DNA of 64,000 bases from CAWAYR01 sp050250875 (GTDB taxonomy: Bacteria > Acidobacteriota > Vicinamibacteria > Vicinamibacterales > UBA2999): positions 310,001 to 374,000 of the forward strand of contig JBFWNV010000002.1 in assembly GCA_050250875.1 (NCBI GenBank). The letters run 5' to 3'. The notes below the pieces were generated by a model. It did not search any database, was not told where the DNA came from, and was given only the letters and a program-made list of their open reading frames with translations. Below are positions 31,025-43,701 of this stretch, piece by piece. The position numbers and the translations under genes are program-made. The first letter of the stretch is position 1. Each line of letters starts with the position of its first letter.

Positions 31025-33747
31025 TACGGGCGTTTGCCAAGGGCGAGCAGGTTCGCGGTGATGCGATACGCGCCGGGCACGCCGTAGGGCAACTGCCGGT
31101 GCAGCGCGTAGGCGAAGTAGGTCCACGTGCCCTTGCCGACCGTCGCCGTCAGCCAGCCGCCCTGCTGCGGCTTCTGGCCCTTGTCATACGTCGCGATCAT
31201 CGGCGTGTAAGCCGCGTCCCAGGTCGAGAAGAACTTCGAGCCGCGCTGCTCCACCCAGCCGTCGAAGTCGGCCCGGGTGATGGCGTTGGGCCACGTGAAC
31301 ACCTGATGCGTCGGCGCCAGGATCTCGACCGGTGAGTCTTCCTCCGACACCTCCTCGGAGTTGCGCGGGTTGTCGGCCGGGAACGGCGCGAAGCGGTTGG
31401 GCACCAGTTCGGCGGTGTTGTAGAGCACGATCATGTTGCCGCCGTTCTTCACGTAGTCGAGCAGCCGCTGGTTGTAGGTCTTCAGGTCCTCGCGCACGGC
31501 GTAGGCGCGGGTGCCGGTCATGATCGCGTCGAACTGCGACAGATCCGCGGACGCGAGCTCGCGCTCGCCGAGCAGCGTCACCTGCGCGCCGAGCTGGCTG
31601 AGCCCGAGCGGCACCTGGTCGCCGACGCCCATCACGTAGCCGACCTTCAGATTGGGCAACACAGTCACGTCGATGCCGCGCACGTCCACCGTGGACGGAC
31701 GGTACAGGTAGCGCAGCTCGAGATCGCGATGGTCGATGAGCTCGTAGCCCTCGCGATAGCTGCGCCCATCGGCCGTGGCCACCGCCTCGACGCGGTACGG
31801 CTTGGCATCGATCGACGCCGGCGACACCACGAAGCGGAAGCTGGCCCGCTCCCCCGCCCGCGCGAAGGTCAGCGGATGGCTCGCCGGCTCCACCTTCCAG
31901 CCCGCCGGTACGGTGAGCGCCAGCGCCCCGCTGGTCGCCGCCTCGGCGTTGTGGACGACGTCCACCTGCAGATCGACGCGCTTGGTCGTCGCCTTCAGCG
32001 GCACCACCGCCGTGGTCGGCGACACGGTGACGCCCAGCCGCGGCACGCTGCGCACCTCGCGCAGCACGTCGCCGTAGGGCAGCTTCGCCTCCCGCCGCCG
32101 CACCACCTCGCGCACCGTGACCGGCGAGCCCTCGACGACGTAGCGCGCCACCGCCGCCAGCGGCGCCGGCGACGCCGCCCGGCCGAACGACTCCGCCGAG
32201 TCGAGTGTGTAGCGGCTTTCCTGCAGGCCGGTGCGGCGGAAGAACGGCCGCGTGCTGATCGGCGCATCCGCCGCCACGTTCACGGTGAAGCGCCGCGGCA
32301 GCACCGCGTGGCCGGCGATCGACGGCGCGATCCCCGACTCTCCCGCCGGCGTCGCGCTCCAGCCGGTGGCCGTCTCGAGCGTGATCTCCGCCGGCGCCAC
32401 CGCCATCCGGCCGCGATTGGCCAGCCGCGCCCGCACTTCGAAGGTCTGGCCCGGCACCGGCGCCGCCATCGACGGCGGCGGCGCGAACGCCGCGAACGGA
32501 CCGGTGGCCTCGGGCACGCCGGCCGGCTGTGCGGTGGCGGTCAGCTCCAGGCCCAGGCACGCCGTGATCGCCTCTTCGGTCTGGCGTTCCTTGATGCGCA
32601 GCACGAACAGCGCCTCGTCCTCGCCGGCGCTCCTGGCGATCGCCTCGCGGATGAACTGCAGCGCCGCGGCCAGGCCGGGCGCCGCGCGCGTCGGATCGGT
32701 GAACGAGAAGTCGGCGGTCGCCCGTCCGAAGGCGCCGTCCACGCGCGCCAGCTGATCGGCGACGCCCTCGGGTGAGCGGTGGCCCAGCGTCGCGAACAGC
32801 CCCGAGTAGCTGGTGTTCAGCCCGTCGAAGATCGACTGCTCTTTGGCCGGCGCACTCGCCACCCGAGAACCCACCCGCGAGTAGTAGCCGTAGTTGGGGC
32901 CGCCGGCGCCGGGGTTGAACCGCCCGCTGTTCTGCGAGCGCTGGAAGCTCAGCCCGTAGCGGGCGACGTTGTCGAACGAGTCGCCCAGATACGGGCTGTA
33001 CTCGCCGCTGTCGATGCGCACCGTCCAGTCCTCGTTCTCGCGCACGCCGCCGATGTAGACCTTGTAGGGCTGCCACGGGCGCAGGCCCTCCTTGATCTGC
33101 TCCGGATAGATGGTGGGATCGCCAGCCAGCTTGAACGCCTGCACGGTGACGAGACCGGCGGTCTGGTGATTGCCGTGGCCGTCGCGCTCGTTGCCCTGGA
33201 AGCGCGACAGCAGCACCCACGGCCGGCTGGTGCGGATCACCCGCACCACGTCGCGCATGACGTTCTCGCGGCCCCACTTCTCGAACGCTTCCTCGAGCCG
33301 CTTCGAGAAGCCGTAGTCCACCATCGTCGTGAAGTACTGCTCGTCCACGCCGTAGTAGCGATCCGAGACACGCAGCTCCTCGGTGCGGATGAGGCCCAGG
33401 CCGTCGAAGAGCTGCGGCCCGATGGCGTTGTCACCCGATTCGCCGCGGTTGAGCGTCATCAGCGCCAGCCGCGCCCCGTCGCGCCGCGCCAGCCGGGTGA
33501 TGACCCCGCCGTGCTCGTCGTCGGGATGCGCGGTGGTGTGCATCACGCTGGCCGTCGTCCGCGCTTTGAGGATCTTCTGCCAGGCGCCCGACGCCCCAGC
33601 GTCCGGCGGGATGGTCTGCGCGTCCAGTGCGACGACGACGGCGAGCAGACCGACCAACGCCACGAGCGGGCGCCGGACGCCTGTCCGGGGCTCGGGGCTC
33701 GGGGCTCGGGATCCGGGGGCAGTCACACGTGCAACGGATACTCGCAT
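31024..33747 (-). CDS. Exported PIG-L family deacetylase with C-terminal GATase-like domain
   Basis: This is a 907-residue protein. The zinc deacetylase domain (about 60-300) has AHPDDEHGG, with the catalytic Asp and metal ligands, and later HGNHQTAG. A long middle part carries Ig-like/beta modules (NRGRMAVAPAEITLETATGW). The C-terminus (about 720-900) resembles a trehalose-utilisation/class I amidotransferase-like fold (FDAIMTGTRAYAVREDLKTY). The start is set at ATG 33747 because GGAG lies 7 bases upstream. Residues 14-22 (SRAPSPEPR) are then encoded by one arm of repeat C, so a start after the repeat, nearer the hydrophobic LVALVGLLAVVVAL, is possible. It probably deacetylates an amino sugar outside the cytoplasm. 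Confidence 0.82.
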   Translation of the reverse strand: MRVSVARVTAPGSRAPSPEPRTGVRRPLVALVGLLAVVVALDAQTIPPDAGASGAWQKILKARTTASVMHTTAHPDDEHGGVITRLARRDGARLALMTLNRGESGDNAIGPQLFDGLGLIRTEELRVSDRYYGVDEQYFTTMVDYGFSKRLEEAFEKWGRENVMRDVVRVIRTSRPWVLLSRFQGNERDGHGNHQTAGLVTVQAFKLAGDPTIYPEQIKEGLRPWQPYKVYIGGVRENEDWTVRIDSGEYSPYLGDSFDNVARYGLSFQRSQNSGRFNPGAGGPNYGYYSRVGSRVASAPAKEQSIFDGLNTSYSGLFATLGHRSPEGVADQLARVDGAFGRATADFSFTDPTRAAPGLAAALQFIREAIARSAGEDEALFVLRIKERQTEEAITACLGLELTATAQPAGVPEATGPFAAFAPPPSMAAPVPGQTFEVRARLANRGRMAVAPAEITLETATGWSATPAGESGIAPSIAGHAVLPRRFTVNVAADAPISTRPFFRRTGLQESRYTLDSAESFGRAASPAPLAAVARYVVEGSPVTVREVVRRREAKLPYGDVLREVRSVPRLGVTVSPTTAVVPLKATTKRVDLQVDVVHNAEAATSGALALTVPAGWKVEPASHPLTFARAGERASFRFVVSPASIDAKPYRVEAVATADGRSYREGYELIDHRDLELRYLYRPSTVDVRGIDVTVLPNLKVGYVMGVGDQVPLGLSQLGAQVTLLGERELASADLSQFDAIMTGTRAYAVREDLKTYNQRLLDYVKNGGNMIVLYNTAELVPNRFAPFPADNPRNSEEVSEEDSPVEILAPTHQVFTWPNAITRADFDGWVEQRGSKFFSTWDAAYTPMIATYDKGQKPQQGGWLTATVGKGTWTYFAYALHRQLPYGVPGAYRITANLLALGKRP

Positions 33748-33831
33748 CAGCACACTCCAACCCTCAGTCTGTTCAGCACGACAGCGTGACTGTCCGATCC
33801 CGAGCCCCGAGCCCCGAAACCCGAGCCCCGG
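33685..33831. repeat. Family C inverted repeat (G-rich arms), copy 1
   Basis: The left arm, 33685-33717, is made of CCGGGGCTCGGGGCTCGGGG-type units. The right arm, 33794-33831, is its inverted counterpart (CCGATCCCGAGCCCCGAGCC and on). About 76 bp lies between. The left arm overlaps the 5' coding part of the PIG-L gene, and the right arm abuts the stop of the TonB receptor gene. The same kind of structure is at 59919 and 63206. Confidence 0.7.
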
Positions 33832-33834
33832 TTC

Positions 33835-36800
33835 TCAGAAATAGAACTTGACCGCCAGCTGCATCTCCCGCGGATCGCCCAGCGTGCTGGTGATCGTGCC
33901 GAAGGTGCCCTGGTTCGAGACGTTGGCGGCCGGGAAGCCGTAGTTCACCCAGTTGAACAGGTTGAAAGTCTCGAGCCGCAGTTCCAGCCGCTTCTCGCCG
34001 CCCAGCCCGATCGAGCGGAACAGGCTCATGTTCATCGACTTCGAGCCGGGCCCGCGCAGCGTGTTGGCGCCGCAGTTGCCGTAGGACGCGGCGGCGTTGG
34101 CGGTGAAGGCGGCGCGGTCGAACCAGGCGTTCAGCGTCGGCTCGAAGCCGTCGGGCGTCGGATCGCCGATGCAGGTGGCCCGGGTGATGCGGCCGGCGCC
34201 GGTGAACGCCGTGTCGTTGGCGGTCACCGTGAACGGCCGGCCGTCGCTCAGCGTGAGGATGCCGTTCACCGACCAGCCGCCGAGGATCGCCGCGCCCGGC
34301 CCGTCCGTCAGGAACCGGCGGCCGGCGCCGAACGGCAGCTCGTAGATGCCGCTGGCCACGAAGCGGTGCGGGATGTCGAAGGCCAGCGGGCCGTAGTCGG
34401 CCGCCATGTTGTAGGCGTTCTGCGGGAAGTTGCCCACCGCGCCGCCGCCGGCGCTCAGGTGATCCAGGAAGTCGCCGAGCGCCTTGCTCCAGGTGTAGGC
34501 CAGCGTGTAGGCGAGGCCGCCGCCCATGCGCTTCTGCATCCGCACCTGCAGCGAGTCGTAGTCGGCGCGGCCGTTGGTGACGATCTGCTCGAGGAAGGCG
34601 TTGCCGTAGCCGTACTGCGCGTAGGGGAACACCACCGGGCTGCCCGGCTGCAGCACGCCCTGGTTCAGGTTGCGCAGGCGCCGCCCGTTGCGGGTGCGGT
34701 TGCCCACGTACTCCACCGCCGCCACCATCGTCGAGGTGAGCTGGTATTCGGGCCCGATGCTGAACTGGTGGACGATCGGCGTGTTCTGGTCGGGATCCTG
34801 GATGCGCCACTGCACCACCGCCGGGTTCACCGTGCTGGCATTCAGCGGCGTGAAGCCCTGGGCGAAGGTGAACGCCGGCCGGTCGTTGCCGCTGTTGGCG
34901 CTGATCGCCGCGTCGACCAGCTGCGGCAGGTTGAGGCCGAGCTGGCTCTCGCTGCCGTAGCGGTCGGTCTGCTGGTAGAAGATGCCGTAACCGCCGCGGA
35001 TCACCAGCCGCGACGCCGGGTTCCACGACACGCCGACGCGCGGCGCGATGTCGTTGCGGTCGGGACGGATGAGCGTGCGGTCCTGGACCGAGCCGTCCTT
35101 GGCGGTGACGACCCGCCCGGTCGCCGGGTCGATGTTGGTGAGCAGGTTCGACTCGTCGAAGAGCGGCGTGAAGCGCTCGTAGCGGATGCCGGCGTTCACG
35201 GTGAGGTTGTCGCGCAGGCGCCAGCTGTCCTGGGCGTAGACCTGCCAGCCGTCGGCGTAGAGGTCTGGTTCGTGGAACAGGGTCAGCCGCTGCACGCTCG
35301 ACAGCCCGAGCAGGAAGTCGCCGAGGCCGAAGTTGGTGTAGCGGCCGTCGTTGAACGACAGCTCGCCGTTCAGCGAACGTAGGTCGATGTAGCGCACCCG
35401 GTCGCGGCGCCGCTCGACGCCGAACTTCATCGAGTGGACGCCCTTGGTCCAGGTGACGTGCTCGGCGAACTGGAACACCTGCGAGGTCTGGAACTGCGGG
35501 CGGAAGAACGGCCCGCCGAGACGGGCGAAGCGCGAGATCGGCATGTGCGGCAGGCCGCCGTAGAAGCGGTCGTCGCGCGGCACGCCCTTGATGCCGTACT
35601 CGGCGTTGGAGTCGGTGCCGAAGGCCGGGTGCACGGCGTCGGAGCGGACCCGGTTGTAGGCGGCGCGGAACTCGCTGAACAGGCTGCTGCCGAAGATGCG
35701 CGACCAGCCGACGACCGCGTTCTGGCCGCGGATCAGGTAGTCGCTGGCGAAGTCGCCCGAGGCCACCGGATCGTTCAGGAGCGGCGGTTCGACGCGGTCG
35801 TTCTGCGAGAAGCTGTAGCGCGCGAACAGGTTGTCGCGGCCGGCGCCGAAGCTGTGATCGACGCGGACGTCGAACTGGTTGATGTCGTTGTTCAGCACGC
35901 CGTTCGAGATGAAGTTGTTGTTGAAGAAGCCGGCGCCCGGCACGTTGGGCAGCGGGTAGAGGTTGACCAGCCGCGCCGCCACCGGGTCGATGCACGACGG
36001 GCTGATGGTCTTGGCGGCGGCGTTGAGGCAGCCGGCCGGGATGAACGGATTCCCCGCGTTCATGGTGCCGGTCAGCTCGCTGAGGTCGCCGGTGCGCATC
36101 CGCGCCGTCGGCACCGTGGCGGTCTGCGACAGCGCCCGCTCGGTGCGCGTCGCCTGGAAGTCGCCGAAGAAGAAGGTGCGGTTGCGCACCACCGGGCCGC
36201 CCAGCGTGAAGCCGGCGATGTGCTGGTTGAACTTGCCCTTGGGCCGCTGGGCGCGGTTGTTGTCCCAGGTGTTGGCGTTGAAGGCCTCGTCGCGGAAGAA
36301 CTCGAACGCCGAGCCGCTGAAGCTGTTGGTGCCCTGCTTGATCGAGGCGTTGATCACCGCGCCGGCGGCCTTGCCGAACTCGGCCGAGTAGGTGCGGGTC
36401 TGCACCTTGAACTCCTGCAGCGCGTCGACCGGCGGCTGCACCACCTGCGGGCTGCGCTCCTGCAGGTTGGTCGAGAACGAGTTGTTGTCGGCGCCGTCGA
36501 GCGTGTAGTTGTTCCAGGTGGCGTAGTTGCCGTTGGCGTTGAAGAACGTGTCCTCGCCGCGGCTGGTGATGCCGGCCGGCGCGGCGACGACGCCGGGGGT
36601 CAGGAACGCCAGCTCCGAGTAGCGGCGGCCGAGCAGCGGCAGGTCCTGGATCTGGCGTTGGTCGACGACGTTGCCGATGTCGGCCGACTGCGTCTGCAGC
36701 AGTTCGGCCCGGCCGGTGACCGTCACCTGCTCACTCACCGCGCCGACCTCCAGCGCGAAGTCGAGCTGCACCCGCGCCTGGACGTTGAGCCGCACGGCGT

Positions 36801-37083
36801 CGTAGCCGGCCTTGCGGAAGCCCTGCAGCTCGGCGGCGACGGCGTAGGTGCCGATGCGCAGGCCGGGGAACACGAACTCGCCGCTGTCGTTGGTCACCGT
36901 CGTCGTCACCACGCCGGTGTCGGTGCGCGTGGCCGTCACGGTGACCCCCGGCAGCACCGCGCCGCTCGAGTCCTGCACGCGGCCGACGATCGTGCCGGTG
37001 TCGATCTGCGCGGTGGCCGCCGACGGCCAGAGCAGGGTGGACGACGCGAGGAGGCTGGCGAGGAGGACGAGGCGCTGGCGCAT
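33835..37083 (-). CDS. Oar-like TonB-dependent outer-membrane receptor with carboxypeptidase-regulatory domain
   Basis: This is a 1082-residue protein. It has a signal peptide (LVLLASLLASSTLLWPSAATAQ) and an N-terminal carboxypeptidase-regulatory-like beta-sandwich (about 28-110, GTIVGRVQDSSGAVLPGVTV). A plug domain follows (about 120-260, ADIGNVVDQRQIQDLPLLGRR, DGADNNSFSTN), then a long beta-barrel with alternating aromatic strands. The protein ends in KFYF, the terminal aromatic typical of outer-membrane barrels. Such receptors are abundant in Acidobacteriota and probably import large glycans or peptides. No TonB, ExbB or SusD gene is adjacent. An inverted family C repeat follows the stop. 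Confidence 0.92.
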   Translation of the reverse strand: MRQRLVLLASLLASSTLLWPSAATAQIDTGTIVGRVQDSSGAVLPGVTVTATRTDTGVVTTTVTNDSGEFVFPGLRIGTYAVAAELQGFRKAGYDAVRLNVQARVQLDFALEVGAVSEQVTVTGRAELLQTQSADIGNVVDQRQIQDLPLLGRRYSELAFLTPGVVAAPAGITSRGEDTFFNANGNYATWNNYTLDGADNNSFSTNLQERSPQVVQPPVDALQEFKVQTRTYSAEFGKAAGAVINASIKQGTNSFSGSAFEFFRDEAFNANTWDNNRAQRPKGKFNQHIAGFTLGGPVVRNRTFFFGDFQATRTERALSQTATVPTARMRTGDLSELTGTMNAGNPFIPAGCLNAAAKTISPSCIDPVAARLVNLYPLPNVPGAGFFNNNFISNGVLNNDINQFDVRVDHSFGAGRDNLFARYSFSQNDRVEPPLLNDPVASGDFASDYLIRGQNAVVGWSRIFGSSLFSEFRAAYNRVRSDAVHPAFGTDSNAEYGIKGVPRDDRFYGGLPHMPISRFARLGGPFFRPQFQTSQVFQFAEHVTWTKGVHSMKFGVERRRDRVRYIDLRSLNGELSFNDGRYTNFGLGDFLLGLSSVQRLTLFHEPDLYADGWQVYAQDSWRLRDNLTVNAGIRYERFTPLFDESNLLTNIDPATGRVVTAKDGSVQDRTLIRPDRNDIAPRVGVSWNPASRLVIRGGYGIFYQQTDRYGSESQLGLNLPQLVDAAISANSGNDRPAFTFAQGFTPLNASTVNPAVVQWRIQDPDQNTPIVHQFSIGPEYQLTSTMVAAVEYVGNRTRNGRRLRNLNQGVLQPGSPVVFPYAQYGYGNAFLEQIVTNGRADYDSLQVRMQKRMGGGLAYTLAYTWSKALGDFLDHLSAGGGAVGNFPQNAYNMAADYGPLAFDIPHRFVASGIYELPFGAGRRFLTDGPGAAILGGWSVNGILTLSDGRPFTVTANDTAFTGAGRITRATCIGDPTPDGFEPTLNAWFDRAAFTANAAASYGNCGANTLRGPGSKSMNMSLFRSIGLGGEKRLELRLETFNLFNWVNYGFPAANVSNQGTFGTITSTLGDPREMQLAVKFYF

Positions 37084-37196
37084 GGACGGCTCCTGGAGGG
37101 CACGGCTCCCGTGATGGAGCCCGCGGCAGTATCCCGGTGCGACGCCGGCGGAGTCAACGACGGGCGCTCCGGGGGCGCTTCTGGTAGTACTTCCAG

Positions 37197-37652
37197 GTGC
37201 GCCCGTCCGCGCCGCCCGTGTCCCAGCCCCTGCGCCACCCGCCGCTGTCGAATACCCGCACGCTGCTGCGCTGCCTCCTGCCGCTGGCGATCATCCTCGT
37301 CGTCACCACCTGGCCGTGGCGCTTTCAGGATCATTCGCACTGGGCCAGCGTGGAGTGGCTGCCGTTCACGAAGTACCGCCGGCCGGGCGACTGGATCGCC
37401 AACATCGGCCTGTTCATCCCGCTCGGGGTGGCGTACGCCTGGGGCGGCACGGCGCGGCGCCGCGTCCGAGAGGCGGTCCTGCTCGGCCTCGGCGTGTCGC
37501 TCGCGGTCGAGCTGGCGCAGGTCTTCACCCACGGGCGCGCACCCACCGTCGCCGACGTGATCGCCAACGGCTTGGGCACCTGGGCCGGCGCGCGCTGGGC
37601 CATCGCGCCGCGTCGCCGTCGGGCGCCGGCGGCGACGACCTCGCCGACCTGA
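37197..37652 (+). CDS. VanZ-like membrane protein
   Basis: This is a 151-residue protein starting at GTG 37197. It has three to four predicted helices: LLRCLLPLAIILVVTTWPW, IANIGLFIPLGVAYAW, VLLGLGVSLAVELAQVF. The motif PFTKYRRPGDWIANIGLFIPLG is the VanZ-family core, followed by SLAVELAQVFTHGRAPTVADVIANGLG, matching the conserved E..Q......D..D...N..G pattern. VanZ relatives are linked to low-level teicoplanin resistance in Gram-positives, but in this context the role is unknown. It lies 44 bp upstream of the sigma factor gene and may be co-transcribed. Confidence 0.82.
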   Translation: MRPSAPPVSQPLRHPPLSNTRTLLRCLLPLAIILVVTTWPWRFQDHSHWASVEWLPFTKYRRPGDWIANIGLFIPLGVAYAWGGTARRRVREAVLLGLGVSLAVELAQVFTHGRAPTVADVIANGLGTWAGARWAIAPRRRRAPAATTSPT

Positions 37653-37696
37653 CCGGCCGGCTTGTCGTGTCTGTCGGCGGCGGTTAGGCTTGCGCC

Positions 37697-38289
37697 GTGA
37701 CCGGGCCGCAGGATCTCGAGCTGCTCGTGCGGCGCTGGACCGACGGCGACCGCGAGGCGTTCGACGGCATCGTCGAGCTCCTCTACGACGATCTGCGGGC
37801 GATGGCGCACCGCTACCTGCGTGCCGAACGCGCCCACCACACGCTGACCACGACCGCGCTCGTGCACGAGGCGTACGTCGAGCTGGCCCGCCGCACCGGC
37901 CCGGCGTGGCGGGGACGCGGTCAGTTGTTCGCTCTCCTGTCCAAGGTGATGCGCCACGTGCTCGTCGACTACGCACGCCAGCGGAACGCCGCCAAGCGCG
38001 GCGGCGGGGCGATCCATCTGGCCATCGACGACTCGACGTCAGCGGGCGACGACGGCCTGCTCGAGGTGCTGTCGGTGGACCGCGCGCTGCGCCGGCTGGA
38101 GGCGCGCGATCCGCGCTTGGCGCGAATCGTCGAGTGCCGCTTCTTCGGCGGGATGGCCGAGGCGGAGATTGCCGAGGTCGAGGGCGTGTCCACCCGCACC
38201 ATCGAGCGCGACTGGACCCGCGCCCGCGCTTACCTGCATACCTGGCTGGCTTCGTCCGCGCCGGACGCGGTCGACGGCGAGGGTAACCC

Positions 38290-38293
<4 letters not shown>
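37697..38293 (+). CDS. ECF-type RNA polymerase sigma factor
   Basis: This is a 198-residue sigma factor starting at GTG 37697. Region 2 runs about 5-95 (LELLVRRWTDGDREAFD, DDLRAMAHRYLRAERAHHTL, TTTALVHEAYVEL, then MRHVLVDYARQRNAAKRGG). Region 4 runs about 130-185 (LEARDPRLARIVECRFFGGM, then the helix-turn-helix EAEIAEVEGVSTRTIERDWTRA). The class (TIGR02999-like) has no anti-sigma factor. In related operons it is followed by a Ser/Thr kinase, as here: its stop overlaps the kinase GTG start (GTGA, 38290-38293). Control by phosphorylation is therefore plausible. Confidence 0.93.
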
Positions 38294-40998
<2,705 letters not shown>

Positions 40999-41074
40999 GC
41001 TCGGCCGCTCGCTGTCGGGTCGGGGCGCGCCCCTTCGCTTGCAGGTACGAACTCCCATCCTCCAGCGAGGCATC

Positions 41075-43240
41075 ATGCGCACCCTTTCACGTCGCGTCAT
41101 CGCCGGCATCGGTCTGCCGTCACTCGTCGTCGCCGGCCTGATCGTCCGCCACACCCACGCCCAGGTCCAGGAGGCGTACCTCAAGCCCGCGGGGCTCAAC
41201 AGCCTGTTCGGCGACGTCAACGCCAACCTCGGCGAGGCCGTGGCGGTCTCTGGCGACACGCTCGTGGTCGGAGCCCCCCGCAACGAGTCAACGCAAGGCG
41301 CCCCCGATGCCGGGGCTGCCTACGTCTACGAGCGCGACTCGGCGACCGGTCAATGGACGGCGCAGGCGCGCCTCGATTCCGCATTGACGTTGTCGGCGCC
41401 CCGATTCGGAGGTGCGGTCGCCATCGACGGCGACACGCTGGTGGCCGGCGCCGAGTTCGCGGTTGCGGCGGGGACCGAGGCGGGCGCCGCGTTCGTCTTC
41501 GAGCGCGACACCGCCGGCGCCTGGCAATTGCGCGCGACGCTCCTGGCCGAAACGCTGAGCTTCGACATGGGATTCGGTGCCGCGGCGACCATCTCGGGCG
41601 ACACGATCGCCGTCGGCGTGCCGCGCGCGGACGACCTGGGCGGCGGGTTCGGCGACGACGGTGCCGTCCATGTCTTCGTCCGCACGCCGACCGGCAACTG
41701 GGCACGGCAGGCCGTCCTGACGGCGTCGAACCAAGGCACGGGCGACAGGTTCGGCGGCCACGTGGCCATCGACGGCGACACGCTGGTCGTCGGCGCCGCC
41801 GGCGAAGACAGCAACGCCACCGGCGTCAACGGCGACGGTGGCAACAACCTGACGACGTCGGCCGGTGCGGCGTACGTCTTCACGAGGTCGGGCAGCGTGT
41901 GGACGCAGCAGGCCTATTTGAAGGCGTCCAATACCGGCTTCGGCGATGCGTTCGGCACCCGCGTGGCGATCGCGGGCGACCGCGTGGTGGTCGGCGTCCC
42001 GGGGGAGGACAACGTCGACACCGCCGACGACAACGCCGGAGCGGCCTATGTGTTCGGGCGCGACCCGGCAACGGGCACCTGGACGCAGGAAGCCTTCGTG
42101 AAGCCCGCCGGCGCCCAGGCCGGCGACGCCTTCGGGTCGTCGGTCGCCATCGCGGGGAACACGATCGCCGTCGGCGCGACCGGGGAGGACGTGCTGGCTT
42201 CGAACGAAGGCGCGGTGTTCTGGTTCACCCGCGACGCCGCGGGGACGTGGACCGAGCGCGGTCGGGTGTGGGCGTCCAACGCCGGCACCGGCGACCGGTT
42301 CGGCGCTGCGGCGGCGCTGTCCGGCGACACGCTGGTCGTCGGCGCGCCGGGCGAGGACAGCGAAGACGGCTCCCCGACCAACGACGACGCACCCGATTCG
42401 GGCGCCGGCTACGTCATCGTCCTGCCCGACACCACGCCGGACGACACGACGCCGCCGGAGGTGGTCGCCCCGGACGATCGGCTCGATGTCGAGGCCACGG
42501 GGCTGCTGACCGACGTGGCGCTCGGCACGGCCAGCGTCACCGACGACAGCGGCGCGTCGCTCACCGCGACGCCGGATCCGGCCGGCCCGTTCCCCCTCGG
42601 CGAGACCGAGGTGACCTGGAGCGCCACCGACGGCGCCGGCAACGTCGGCACCGACGTGCAACTCGTCCGCGTCGTGGACACCACCGCACCCGTCGTCACC
42701 GCCCCGCCCGACATCGTGGCCTACGAAGGCGACGCCGTGACCCTCGGTGTCCCGACCGTGATCGAAGCCGTGGGCGTGGCCACCGAGACCAACGACTGGA
42801 CCGGCGGCGCCTTCCCGATCGGCGACACGACGGTGACCTGGACCGTGACCGACACCTCGGGCAACAGCGGCACCGACACGCAGGTCGTGTCGGTGCGGCA
42901 GCGCCTCGACCTGGATGTCGCCGGGTTCCGCGTGACGGGGCGTGTGCGCCTCAGCCGCGGCGAATCGGTGGCATTCACCGTGAAGATCAAGAACCAGGGC
43001 GGCAACCGAACCGACACCGGCCGGGTCACCATCGTCGGCACCATGGGTGGCAGCGAGGTGCACCGCGTCGTCGTGGACGGCGTCACCGACCCGCCGGGCG
43101 GTGGGGCCACCGACGTCCCTGTGCCGCCGTTCACGCCGGCGCCGGGCACGCCGGCCGGGAACATCGCGTGGCAGCTCCTGCTCGACGACGGCAACGTGGA
43201 CGTGGACACGGCCGTGGCCACGACGAAGGTGGTGCCGTGA
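41075..43240 (+). CDS. Secreted FG-GAP/integrin-like propeller protein with HYR domains
   Basis: This is a 721-residue exported protein (ATG 41075 after AGCGAGG). The signal region is VIAGIGLPSLVVAGLIV. Residues about 40-450 hold seven FG-GAP-like repeats with the recurring pattern FG..VAI.GDTLVVGAPGED...GAAYVF, including Asp-rich calcium loops. Residues about 455-620 are two HYR (hyalin-type) modules (TDDSGASLTATPDPAGPFPLG..EVTWSATDGAGNVGT). A final Ig-like module follows. It is probably a surface or extracellular adhesion/binding protein. The stop overlaps the start of the small exported protein gene at 43237. Confidence 0.85.
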   Translation: MRTLSRRVIAGIGLPSLVVAGLIVRHTHAQVQEAYLKPAGLNSLFGDVNANLGEAVAVSGDTLVVGAPRNESTQGAPDAGAAYVYERDSATGQWTAQARLDSALTLSAPRFGGAVAIDGDTLVAGAEFAVAAGTEAGAAFVFERDTAGAWQLRATLLAETLSFDMGFGAAATISGDTIAVGVPRADDLGGGFGDDGAVHVFVRTPTGNWARQAVLTASNQGTGDRFGGHVAIDGDTLVVGAAGEDSNATGVNGDGGNNLTTSAGAAYVFTRSGSVWTQQAYLKASNTGFGDAFGTRVAIAGDRVVVGVPGEDNVDTADDNAGAAYVFGRDPATGTWTQEAFVKPAGAQAGDAFGSSVAIAGNTIAVGATGEDVLASNEGAVFWFTRDAAGTWTERGRVWASNAGTGDRFGAAAALSGDTLVVGAPGEDSEDGSPTNDDAPDSGAGYVIVLPDTTPDDTTPPEVVAPDDRLDVEATGLLTDVALGTASVTDDSGASLTATPDPAGPFPLGETEVTWSATDGAGNVGTDVQLVRVVDTTAPVVTAPPDIVAYEGDAVTLGVPTVIEAVGVATETNDWTGGAFPIGDTTVTWTVTDTSGNSGTDTQVVSVRQRLDLDVAGFRVTGRVRLSRGESVAFTVKIKNQGGNRTDTGRVTIVGTMGGSEVHRVVVDGVTDPPGGGATDVPVPPFTPAPGTPAGNIAWQLLLDDGNVDVDTAVATTKVVP

Positions 43241-43701
43241 CGGCGGCTGTGCTGGCGGTGCTGGGCCTGGTGGCGCTCGCCGCGCCCAGCGCCGCGGCAG
43301 CGCAGACGGCCGACGACACGCCGTGGACGGCGATCGTCAGCGGCGGGGAAACCGTCGTCGATCTGCCGAACCTCGAGGGGATGTCGCTCGTGACGCTGGG
43401 CATCGGTGGGACGTTCCAGCTCACCGGAGCGCACCCCGCGGCCATGCTCGACATCGCGCTGCCGGCGCGCGGCGGCATCCAGCCGGGCACGGCCTACGCG
43501 CCGGTGCGCTTTGCGATCACCTGGAAAGAGGCCGGCGTGGTCTGCACCGCGGCGCCGGGCCTGCAGGTGACGCTCGACGCCGTCGGGCCGGTGCGGGGCC
43601 GCTACGAGGGGCCGGTGCGCTGCCGCTCGCGCGCCGACGCGCGGGTCACCTTCGACGCCGCCGTCTCCGGCGTGCTGCACGCCAGGGGGCGTCGCCGCTG
43701 A
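43237..43701 (+). CDS. Small exported protein coupled to the FG-GAP gene, unknown function
   Basis: This is a 154-residue protein. The GTG start overlaps the previous stop (GTGA, 43237-43240). A signal peptide (VLAVLGLVALAAPSAAAAQT) precedes a beta-rich domain of about 130 residues. It has two Cys, in VVCTAAPG and PVRCRSRAD, that could form a disulfide. No family is recognised. Coupling to the FG-GAP protein suggests joint secretion or complex formation outside the cell. Confidence 0.7.
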   Translation: MTAAVLAVLGLVALAAPSAAAAQTADDTPWTAIVSGGETVVDLPNLEGMSLVTLGIGGTFQLTGAHPAAMLDIALPARGGIQPGTAYAPVRFAITWKEAGVVCTAAPGLQVTLDAVGPVRGRYEGPVRCRSRADARVTFDAAVSGVLHARGRRR

